DNA from: Bacteroides sp. CAG:1076
GTDB taxonomy: Bacteria; Bacteroidota; Bacteroidia; Bacteroidales; Bacteroidaceae
Direction of reading: 5' to 3'
NCBI GenBank assembly: GCA_000436795.1
Contig: HF993224.1
Location: 14,089 to 21,576 of the forward strand
Length of the DNA: 7,488 nucleotides
The translations under genes and the position numbers were made by a program. The notes beneath the pieces are model-generated. The model had not been told where the DNA came from. It was given only the letters and a program-made list of their open reading frames with translations, and did not search any database. Position 1 is the first letter of the stretch. Each line of letters opens with the position of its first letter. Shown here one piece after another: positions 1 to 6,647 of the stretch.

Positions 1-53
1 GTTGCTCTTCCGAATACAAATTCAGTCGGGCTGTAAAAGGTGAAATTATTCAT
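1..53 (-). CDS. Start of a probable iron-containing alcohol dehydrogenase (5' fragment)
   Basis: An open frame begins at an ATG (complement of 51-53) and runs off the left edge after 17 codons, reading MNNFTFYSPTEFVFGRA. The pattern of a short polar start, then F-x-x-P-T, a hydrophobic pair and F-G, is how many group III iron-containing (NADH-dependent butanol dehydrogenase/YqhD-like) alcohol dehydrogenases begin; the F-G lies at the start of their nucleotide-binding domain. These cytoplasmic enzymes reduce aldehydes with NAD(P)H. A good Shine-Dalgarno (AGGAG) lies 8 bases upstream, which supports a real start. The gene is divergent from fhs, with 122 bases between the two start codons. Only 17 residues are visible, so the family call is inference from the N-terminal pattern; that a gene starts here is more certain than what it encodes. 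Confidence 0.6.
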   Translation of the reverse strand, partial: MNNFTFYSPTEFVFGRA

Positions 54-61
54 AAATTTAG

Positions 62-66
62 CTCCT
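62..66 (-). promoter_or_regulatory. Shine-Dalgarno site for the left-edge dehydrogenase-like gene
   Basis: On the minus strand the sequence AAAAAGGAGCTAAATTTATG places AGGAG 8 bases before the ATG at 53. A clear Shine-Dalgarno is not the rule in Bacteroidota, and none of the other three starts in this window has one this good. It decides the start of the fragment at 1-53. Confidence 0.6.
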
Positions 67-145
67 TTTTCTTTAATTTGATTTTTATTGTGTTAGAGTG
101 TTTCTATTCGTGAAACGTGATACTGCAAAGTTATGGAATTTTTCT

Positions 146-153
146 TATCTTTG
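146..153 (+). promoter_or_regulatory. Bacteroides-type -7 box of the fhs promoter
   Basis: TATCTTTG matches the Bacteroides primary sigma factor -7 consensus TAnnTTTG exactly. No TTTG sits at the usual -33 spacing; the sequence there is ACTGCAAAG (122-130). Transcription would start a few bases after 153, giving an fhs leader of roughly 15 bases before the ATG at 176. This excludes the in-frame upstream start at 98, because that codon would lie outside the message. Confidence 0.6.
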
Positions 154-175
154 CGCTCTCATTTTCAAAATCACT

Positions 176-1843
176 ATGAAATCAGATATCGAAATAGCGC
201 GCAGTATTGAACTGACAAAGATTAAGCAGGTAGCACGTGATTATGATATACCTGTAGAAGAAATCCATAATTATGGACGTTATATCGCAAAAGTTCCTGA
301 AACTTTGATCGATGAGGAAAAAGTAAAGAACAGCAACCTTATTCTGGTGACGGCTATTACACCGACCAAGGCGGGTATCGGAAAAACTACCGTGTCAATT
401 GGTCTGGCACTGGGCTTGACTCGTATCGGAAAGAAGGCAATCTGTGCCCTTCGCGAGCCTTCACTGGGCCCTTGCTTTGGTATGAAGGGTGGAGCTGCCG
501 GAGGCGGATATGCTCAGGTATTGCCGATGGATAAGATTAACCTGCACTTTACAGGCGATTTTCATGCGATCACTTCGGCACACAACATGATTGCTGCTTT
601 GCTGGACAACTATATGTATCAGAATCAGGATAACGGTTTTGCACTGAAAGAGGTGTTGTGGAACCGTGTGCTTGATGTGAACGACCGCGGCCTGCGTTAT
701 ATCATTACCGGACTGGGCGGCAAATCGAACGGTATCACTCGTGAGTCGAGCTTCGATATTACACCGGCTTCGGAAATTATGGCTATTCTCTGTCTGGCAA
801 AGGATGAAGACGATCTGCGTCGCCGTATCGAGAATATTTTGCTGGGCTTCACAATCGACAACAAACCTTTTACCGTAAAAGATCTGGGTGTAGCAGGGGC
901 GATTACTGTATTGCTGAAGGATGCGATTGCTCCGAACTTGGTTCAGACTACGGAACATACGGCTGCTTTCGTACATGGTGGTCCGTTTGCTAACATTGCT
1001 CATGGATGTAATTCGGTAATGGCTACCAAACTGGCCATGACTTTCGGTGACTATGTGATTACGGAAGCTGGATTCGGTGCTGATCTGGGTGCTGAAAAAT
1101 TCTATGATATCAAATGCCGCAAGTCGGGATTGCAGCCTAAGCTGACTGTTATCGTAGCGACTGCACAGGGACTGAAAATGCATGGCGGTGTAAGTCTTGA
1201 CCAGATAAAGGAACCGAATGCAGAGGGACTGGTAAAGGGACTGGCAAATCTCGACAAGCATATCGAGAACCTTCGTTCTTTCGGTCAGACGGTAGTTGTT
1301 GCTTTCAACCGTTATGCAAACGATACGGAAGAAGAAATTGATCTGGTTCGTCAGCATTGTGCGGAACTGGGAGTAGGCTTTGCCGTGAACAATGCCTTTG
1401 TAGAAGGTGGTGCTGGAGCAGTAGAACTGGCTAACTTGGTAGTAGATACCATCGAAAAACAGCCTTCAGAACCGTTACGTCTGGCATACAATGACGATGA
1501 TTCTGTAGAAGAAAAGATTTCGAAGGTAGCATGCAACTTGTATGGTGCCAATATGATTACTTATAGTGCAGCAGCCAGAAAGAAACTGAAACGCATTCAA
1601 GAGCTTGGTTACGGACATTTCCCTATCTGTATCGCTAAGACACAATATTCATTCTCTACCGATCCGAAATTGTATGGAGTAGTGAAAGATTTTGAATTCC
1701 ATGTGCGTGATATTGTATTGAATGCTGGAGCTGAGATGCTGGTTATTATTGCCGGTGAAATAATGCGTATGCCGGGACTGCCGAAAGAACCGCAGGCATT
1801 GCATATTGATATAGTAAATGGTGAAATAGAAGGCTTGTCTTAA
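176..1843 (+). CDS. fhs: Formate-tetrahydrofolate ligase (10-formyl-THF synthetase)
   Basis: The 555-residue product belongs to the FTHFS family, whose members are usually about 555-560 residues. It joins formate to tetrahydrofolate using ATP, giving 10-formyl-THF for purine synthesis and other one-carbon reactions in the cytoplasm. Visible landmarks are the P-loop-like [10 protein letters not shown] (63-72), [10 protein letters not shown] (93-102), the family signature [11 protein letters not shown] (102-112), [13 protein letters not shown] (125-137), [11 protein letters not shown] (267-277), [14 protein letters not shown] (296-309) and [12 protein letters not shown] (327-338). The last departs from the common V-A-T-[IV]-R-A-L-K-x-[HN]-G-G pattern, and the P-loop has Ile where Glu is usual (AGEGKTT). 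I chose the ATG at 176 because the promoter lies at 146-153 and family homology begins there; the frame is open back to 98, but those 26 residues look untranslated. There is no evident Shine-Dalgarno. The gene appears monocistronic and ends before a strong terminator. Confidence 0.96.
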   Translation: MKSDIEIARSIELTKIKQVARDYDIPVEEIHNYGRYIAKVPETLIDEEKVKNSNLILVTAITPTKAGIGKTTVSIGLALGLTRIGKKAICALREPSLGPCFGMKGGAAGGGYAQVLPMDKINLHFTGDFHAITSAHNMIAALLDNYMYQNQDNGFALKEVLWNRVLDVNDRGLRYIITGLGGKSNGITRESSFDITPASEIMAILCLAKDEDDLRRRIENILLGFTIDNKPFTVKDLGVAGAITVLLKDAIAPNLVQTTEHTAAFVHGGPFANIAHGCNSVMATKLAMTFGDYVITEAGFGADLGAEKFYDIKCRKSGLQPKLTVIVATAQGLKMHGGVSLDQIKEPNAEGLVKGLANLDKHIENLRSFGQTVVVAFNRYANDTEEEIDLVRQHCAELGVGFAVNNAFVEGGAGAVELANLVVDTIEKQPSEPLRLAYNDDDSVEEKISKVACNLYGANMITYSAAARKKLKRIQELGYGHFPICIAKTQYSFSTDPKLYGVVKDFEFHVRDIVLNAGAEMLVIIAGEIMRMPGLPKEPQALHIDIVNGEIEGLS

Positions 1844-1888
1844 AGACAGTTTTTCTTTTTCTACATTATAAGATACGGAAAGAGGTAT

Positions 1889-1940
1889 CAGAAAAAACAA
1901 ATCGTGCAGACCTGAAAGTCTGCACGATTTGTTTTTTCTG
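1889..1940. terminator. Bidirectional intrinsic terminator between convergent fhs and sulfatase genes
   Basis: Bases 1889-1911 and 1918-1940 are perfect 23-bp reverse complements around the 6-base loop CTGAAA. The GC-containing core is ATCGTGCAGAC/GTCTGCACGAT. Outside the core the left arm carries an A6 tract and the right arm a T6 tract, so either strand's transcript makes a hairpin followed by a U run. The element starts 46 bases after the fhs stop and lies 40 bases from the sulfatase stop. Confidence 0.9.
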
Positions 1941-1979
1941 CTTCGTACTGGATGGGCTTTTATATGCCGATGGAAGTTG

Positions 1980-3551
1980 TTACTGATTTCCTTTCTGATA
2001 AGGGTTCTTCTTGTGATAGAAATTAATTCGTTCTGTCCATTTCCGGTTTTCCAGAGGAAAGACTTTATGGGTGTTGGCCCAGTCGATCCATTTAGCCTCC
2101 AGTTCTTCTACTTTTTCGGGGTATTTTTCTGCAAGATCATTGGTTTCGAATGGATCAGTAGCCAGATTGATCAGTTCCCATTGGCTGTCTCTGTCGGCTT
2201 TTACCAATTTCCAGTTGCCGTCTATAATGGCACAGGAACTTTGATGTTCGAAATATAAAGTTCTTGGCTCAAGAGCTTTTCCTTGTGAAGCTGGAAGCAG
2301 GCTGGTTCCCGGCAGGTCAGCATGAGCAAACGTCTTGGGGTATGTTACCTTTCCCAAAGCCATGCATGTTGGCATGACATCGATGATATGTGCAGGCTGG
2401 TGACAGATTTCCCCTTTCATCTTATTTTTCTTCTTGTCGCCATAGGTAAGGATGAACGGAGTACTGGTACCTCCTTGGAAAACCCACTTCTTATAACTCC
2501 GATAAGGCGTATTCGATAAGTCAGACATTAATTGTCCGATGAATCCGCCTTCATCGGTAGCACCATTGTCGCTCAGGAAGAGAAAGACGGTATTCTCGTA
2601 CATTCCTTTCTTCTTTATTTCGTCGACCAGCTTGCCGATGCCTTCGTCCATGATTTCAATCATGGCAGCATAGGTGGCCATATCGTTTATCCATTTCTCC
2701 TGTTGCTGAGGCGTCAGGTCTTCCCATGCCGGACGTTTGCCGCCAAATTCTTTGTTGAATATCGGAAGTTCCAGACTATCGGGTATCAGTCCGATGCTCT
2801 TTTGCTTTTCGAATCGTTGCTTGCGTAAGACATCGTATCCTGCTTTATAACGGTCGACGCACTTTTTTACATATTCGGCTGGTGCTTGCAGTGGCAGGTG
2901 AGGCGCATAATGGGCTACGTATAAGAACATCGGTTTCCGACTATCGTGCGCATGTACAAAGCTAACGGCCGAGTCGGTGATGGCTTTGGTGTAATAATAG
3001 TCATCGGGAAAATCGGTGATTCTTTCCAGATTATTGTAGACCGGATTGGGTTTGTAGTAACTTCCTCCTCCATGCAGGCAGCCATAGTATTTGTCGAAAC
3101 CTCGTTGTACAGGATAACTTCCGTTAGGAGCATCGTAGCCGCCAGTTGTTGTTACGTGCCATTTTCCGCTCATGTATGTGGAGTATCCGCCGGCTTTCAT
3201 CACTTCGGCGATGGTCGGATATGCTTTATCTAATTGTCCTCTGTAACCGGGACGGTGTTCGTCCACTTCAGCCATCCAGCCCATTCCCACTTCATGCTGG
3301 TATCTGCCTGTCAGCAGAGCAGCCCGGCTTGGACAGCTTCGTCCAGTGTTTTTAAATTGACTGAAGCGTACTCCTTCCTGAGCAAGCTTATCTATATTCG
3401 GTGTCTGGATTTCACTTCCGTAACATCCTAAGTCGGAAAAGCCCATGTCATCGCAAAGAATAAGAACAATGTTGGGAGATTGAGGGGACTGGGCGTTGAC
3501 ATATTGACTGACGCCGCATACGGCAATAGGGATGAATAATAGTTTGTTCAT
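1980..3551 (-). CDS. Secreted serine-type sulfatase (arylsulfatase-like, S1 family)
   Basis: The 523-residue product is a type I, formylglycine-dependent sulfatase that hydrolyses sulfate esters. Residues 1-20 form a signal peptide (hydrophobic stretch LLFIPIAVCGV, likely cleavage VNA|QS), so the enzyme is exported, probably to the periplasm; IAVC is a poor lipobox. The catalytic motif SCPSRAALLTGR (72-83) has Ser72 at the position converted to formylglycine and Arg76 after it. Probable metal ligands are Asp34 and Asp35 (LCDDMG) and Asp328 and Asn329 (LSDNGATDEGG). Lys130 and His132 (SGKWH), His218 (HYAPH) and Lys354/Lys355 are likely active-site residues. NTGRSCPSRAALLTG followed by YQHEVGMG resembles SulfAtlas subfamily S1_4, but this is from memory of the motif, and the substrate cannot be read from sequence. 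The C-terminal region (about 420-523) matches the usual small subdomain. No glycosidase or SusC/SusD pair lies alongside. A -7-like TATCTTCA (complement of 3573-3580) is a weak promoter candidate. The start at 3551 gives a good signal peptide. Confidence 0.93.
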   Translation of the reverse strand: MNKLLFIPIAVCGVSQYVNAQSPQSPNIVLILCDDMGFSDLGCYGSEIQTPNIDKLAQEGVRFSQFKNTGRSCPSRAALLTGRYQHEVGMGWMAEVDEHRPGYRGQLDKAYPTIAEVMKAGGYSTYMSGKWHVTTTGGYDAPNGSYPVQRGFDKYYGCLHGGGSYYKPNPVYNNLERITDFPDDYYYTKAITDSAVSFVHAHDSRKPMFLYVAHYAPHLPLQAPAEYVKKCVDRYKAGYDVLRKQRFEKQKSIGLIPDSLELPIFNKEFGGKRPAWEDLTPQQQEKWINDMATYAAMIEIMDEGIGKLVDEIKKKGMYENTVFLFLSDNGATDEGGFIGQLMSDLSNTPYRSYKKWVFQGGTSTPFILTYGDKKKNKMKGEICHQPAHIIDVMPTCMALGKVTYPKTFAHADLPGTSLLPASQGKALEPRTLYFEHQSSCAIIDGNWKLVKADRDSQWELINLATDPFETNDLAEKYPEKVEELEAKWIDWANTHKVFPLENRKWTERINFYHKKNPYQKGNQ

Positions 3552-3646
3552 TGTAGTATTAGTTTAGCGCGGTGAAGATAAATAGAATAAAATCTAATTC
3601 ATGCAGGTTTTATTTTTTTCTATGATAATTTAGACTTTTAAATAGC

Positions 3647-3738
3647 GGCAGGGGGGTTTTGCGGCCCTTACGGGATAGCACAAAATCCTCTCCCCCGGGA
3701 ATTTCGGCGTCCTATAGGGAATGCCAAAATTCCCTGCC
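3647..3738. other. GC-rich intergenic element with several overlapping inverted repeats
   Basis: The 200-base gap between the addB stop and the sulfatase start contains a block of about 56% GC (3641-3740) next to DNA of about 21% GC (3571-3640). Several pairings are visible: an outer stem GGCAGGG (3647-3653) with CCCTGCC (3732-3738), extendable by TTTTG with CAAAA; GGGAATTTCGGC (3697-3708) with GCCAAAATTCCC (3723-3734), one mismatch; AGGGAAT (3716-3722) with ATTCCCT (3729-3735), perfect around a 6-base loop; and the palindromes CCCGGG (3694-3699) and CCTATAGG (3711-3718). Some of these exclude each other. It could be a dispersed extragenic palindrome, a 3'-end structure protecting or ending the addAB message, or a leader structure if the sulfatase transcript starts upstream. 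No U-run follows the stem on the minus strand, so a simple intrinsic terminator is not well supported. Confidence 0.55.
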
Positions 3739-3751
3739 ACTGAATCTGTCT

Positions 3752-6625
3752 TTATTTCTTACAAAGTGCCTTGAAATCACAATAGGCGCATTTGTCTTCT
3801 ATATCGGTTTGGGTGAAAGAGATATGGGGATTGAAGATTGTTTCCAGTAATTCATTCAGGTGTTTCCGGAACTCTTCTTCGTATTTTGCAAAATCTTCTA
3901 CAGATTCTTTCGGCTTGCGGGGTTCTCCTATCTGGATAATCGGAGAATAATTTTCCGAAGCAGCCCGATGAATATATAGCAAGGCGGGGGCTACCCGTCG
4001 GTCGTCGTTTTTCTCTCTCAATATCTTGCAGACAATAGATGCATAAAGAAAAGTTTGGAAAACATAGTTCGAGCGCTTTTTATCTGGGATAAAGAGCGAA
4101 GCGATGTTAGCAGGAATATCAGCATCTCCTCCTGTCTTATAGTCCACAATCCGCAGGGTTCCGTCTTTTGTATCTATACGGTCGATGATACCTCCTATGC
4201 GCGACTGGATTGTTCCATTCGGACATTGTATGCTGACCTGCTCGAAAACGGGGCGTTCGGACCCCACGAAGGTGAATGGGGTATGTCCCAAATCATTCCG
4301 AAGAAGCTGCTGGATATACTTCAGGATAACGGCTGAATTGATAAGTTGAATGCCGTTATATTCGGGTTGTTCATCCAGTGGCAGATTGAAGAACAGCTCC
4401 TTGAATCCATTGTCTACATAGGTTTGCAGGCGGACTTCATCTTTCAGCAGTGCATTAAGGTCCTCTTCGGTTATCAGTTTTCCGTGTGCTGTAAGGTCTT
4501 TGTAGATATGTTCTGCTGCATAATGGAAGATACTACCGAACTTGGCTGAGTCGATGTCGGCGGTAACTTCGTCGGGGGCGCTGAGTTGTGCTACATATTT
4601 ATAGTAGAATTTCAGCGGGCAGTCGAGGTAACAGTTCAGGGCCGATGGCGAAATGATAGCCTTCGGGTTACTCTGAAGGTCGAATACCTTCTTCATTCGC
4701 TCCATGATATCGGGCGTTTTCTCGATGGTTATAGGGGTAGAACCCTGCGGGGACTGCTCAGCTTCCAGTTGCTTACGCTGTATGGGATGTCCCCATTCTA
4801 TCAGGAACTGGAGCATGAAGCGTGATAGCTCTCCGCGGTTGATACCGTCGGTAGCGGTATTGTATACCAGCGTTACCTTCTCGGCTCGTTGCAGCAAACG
4901 ATAGAAATAATAAGCATAAACGGCTATTTTATGGTCGATGGTCGTCATGCCAAAAGCCTTTCGTAAGTTGTAAGGGATGAAAGAGGAATCACCTCCTGCT
5001 TTAGGCAACTGCCCTTCGTTGACGGAAAGCAGGATGAGATGACGGAAGTCGAGGTTACGTGTTTCCAGTACACCCATGACTTGCATACCGATAGCTGGCT
5101 CTCCGTGAAAAGGAATGCTCGATGAAGACATGACACGGGTGAGCAAGCGCTGGAAGGTACCTGCCTGTACATTCAGTTCCTTGCTCTCAATCAGTGTGTG
5201 GAAGCGGTTGACCAATGTATAGGTTTTGAATAATGATTCACGGTACAGTTGGTCGAATGCATCGGAATGTGAGGCTGTCTGTTGCTGGTAAATTACGGCT
5301 ACTTCCTTCAAAGCTTCCGACAGCATGCAGCATAGGTCGAGGTTGTTTCTACGCGGAGTAAACAACAGTTCCAGTACTTCGTCTTGTTTCAGCTCCGAAG
5401 GGAGCGGGTAGAAACGGTTGTCGCGGGTGAGAATTTGTTCCAGTTTCTCGGCTTCGGGTGACAACTGGCGGGTATACGGATGCTTCAGTACACTGATAAC
5501 TTCCGCAAACAAATAGCGTCCGTTGTTTGGATTATAACCCGAAGTATGAAGTTCCAACAAGGCATTGACGAAACTGTATGCGGGAGTCTGCGAAAGCGGA
5601 AAGCCCATTGTGATATTGATATGCTTCACATTGTCCGGCAAAGAATGCAGCACGGGCTGAAGCAGTGCTTCGTTGCATAGTACAACGGCCGTTTCTTTCT
5701 CCTCTGGGGTAAGGTTTTCCCGAATCCATTGGGGCAAGTATCGTACTTGTCCGTTCTCGGTCGGCGATTCAATGAAGGTTATATCTTTAGGCTGGCTCAG
5801 GTTGTCGAAGCAGGAAACTGGCAGTTCCGACGGAAAATCCCGCAGGTTGCGGCGGATAAATTCTCCGGCTTCGTGAGGTATCTTGTTGAGGTAAAATGTA
5901 TCGTAATCCCAGTAAAACAGAGCCTTTCCGGCTTCATTCAGTTTTTTGAACAGAGTATGTTCTACCTTATTCAGTACATTAAATCCTACAAATATATATT
6001 TGTTGTAGGGGAGAGTTTCCACATCCAGTTGTTCTATTACCTGTCGGTACAGCATTCCTTCGTATGCAACCGACTGGCTTTCCAGCAGTGTCTTGTATTC
6101 CGTATAGATGTCGCCCAGCACATCCCATAGAGAGATGAAACGTTGCTTCAGTTCTGTTACCTGGTCGATGGAGAAATTGTGGAAGAACTGACTCAGCGCT
6201 TCCTTTTGTCCTTCCTCCAGAAAATCGTAGTTATCCATCAGTTCATTCAAGTCTTTCAGGTTGCTGAAGAGCGCTTTTGTATCGGCCATGTTCTTGTCTG
6301 CGTCGTCGAAATCGGCGATAAGCATCTCTCCCCAGAAGTAGAAATCATCGAGTGTTTCTTTACTTCCGGTGGCCTTCTGAAAAACTTTGTAAAGGTCGCA
6401 GACCAGTTTTATCGGGTCGGCAATAGTTAAGTCGGACGACTGACGGAACAATTCGCTGATGCTGACGTAGGTGGGCGACCAGATAGGACGGTCGCTTTCC
6501 TGAGCCAGATATTCATTGAAGAACAGGCTTGCACGCTTGTTCGGGAATACGATTGCTACTTTTGTGAAGTCGCCTTCGGTCTTTTTATATAAATCGTGTG
6601 CTACTTGTTTCAAAAATGTTTCCAT
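3752..6625 (-). CDS. addB: AddB-type subunit of a helicase-nuclease, PD-(D/E)XK nuclease with Fe-S motif
   Basis: The 957-residue product looks like the AddB subunit of an AddAB-type enzyme, which with AddA unwinds and resects double-strand DNA ends for recombination. The N-terminal region resembles a degenerate UvrD-like fold: TKVAIVFPNKRASLFF (21-36) replaces the Walker A segment that starts B. subtilis AddB, and I see no GxxGxGK[ST] anywhere. LLSVNEGQLPK (532-542) and LVYNTATDG (586-594) fit the helicase-like part. The C-terminal nuclease domain is complete: Cys669 in CPLKFYYKY, His701 in GSIFH, Asp815 in GGIIDRID, Asp828 and Lys830 in IVDYKTGG, the QxxxY motif Gln857-Tyr861, then Cys946, Cys949 and Cys955 in CAYCDFKALC. 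The four cysteines match the AddB 4Fe-4S 'staple'. The gene starts 22 bases after the addA-like stop, so translation is likely linked within one operon. No strong Shine-Dalgarno is visible. Full-length, with no sign of damage; the AddB call is stronger than any claim about its exact activity. Confidence 0.88.
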   Translation of the reverse strand: METFLKQVAHDLYKKTEGDFTKVAIVFPNKRASLFFNEYLAQESDRPIWSPTYVSISELFRQSSDLTIADPIKLVCDLYKVFQKATGSKETLDDFYFWGEMLIADFDDADKNMADTKALFSNLKDLNELMDNYDFLEEGQKEALSQFFHNFSIDQVTELKQRFISLWDVLGDIYTEYKTLLESQSVAYEGMLYRQVIEQLDVETLPYNKYIFVGFNVLNKVEHTLFKKLNEAGKALFYWDYDTFYLNKIPHEAGEFIRRNLRDFPSELPVSCFDNLSQPKDITFIESPTENGQVRYLPQWIRENLTPEEKETAVVLCNEALLQPVLHSLPDNVKHINITMGFPLSQTPAYSFVNALLELHTSGYNPNNGRYLFAEVISVLKHPYTRQLSPEAEKLEQILTRDNRFYPLPSELKQDEVLELLFTPRRNNLDLCCMLSEALKEVAVIYQQQTASHSDAFDQLYRESLFKTYTLVNRFHTLIESKELNVQAGTFQRLLTRVMSSSSIPFHGEPAIGMQVMGVLETRNLDFRHLILLSVNEGQLPKAGGDSSFIPYNLRKAFGMTTIDHKIAVYAYYFYRLLQRAEKVTLVYNTATDGINRGELSRFMLQFLIEWGHPIQRKQLEAEQSPQGSTPITIEKTPDIMERMKKVFDLQSNPKAIISPSALNCYLDCPLKFYYKYVAQLSAPDEVTADIDSAKFGSIFHYAAEHIYKDLTAHGKLITEEDLNALLKDEVRLQTYVDNGFKELFFNLPLDEQPEYNGIQLINSAVILKYIQQLLRNDLGHTPFTFVGSERPVFEQVSIQCPNGTIQSRIGGIIDRIDTKDGTLRIVDYKTGGDADIPANIASLFIPDKKRSNYVFQTFLYASIVCKILREKNDDRRVAPALLYIHRAASENYSPIIQIGEPRKPKESVEDFAKYEEEFRKHLNELLETIFNPHISFTQTDIEDKCAYCDFKALCKK

Positions 6626-6647
6626 ATATCCAGATGGCTTTTATCGT

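Noticed and set aside
98..175. A 26-residue N-terminal extension of Fhs, in frame from the ATG at 98.
   Set aside because: The perfect -7 box at 146-153 lies inside it, the residues do not resemble the family, and starting at 176 gives the usual length of 555.
461..1357. A 298-codon open frame on the minus strand inside fhs.
   Set aside because: It is fully antisense to a clearly conserved gene and its translation shows no domain pattern; it is rich in Ser, Gln and His as expected for a shadow frame.
3647..3738. The GC-rich element as a plain rho-independent terminator of addAB.
   Set aside because: On the minus strand the outer stem is followed by GCTATTTAAAAG and not a U-run, and the stem is long and interrupted; left as an unassigned structured element.
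3659..3850. A 63-codon plus-strand frame starting in the GC-rich intergenic element.
   Set aside because: It overlaps the inverted repeats and the 3' end of addB on the opposite strand, with no ribosome binding site or recognisable protein pattern.
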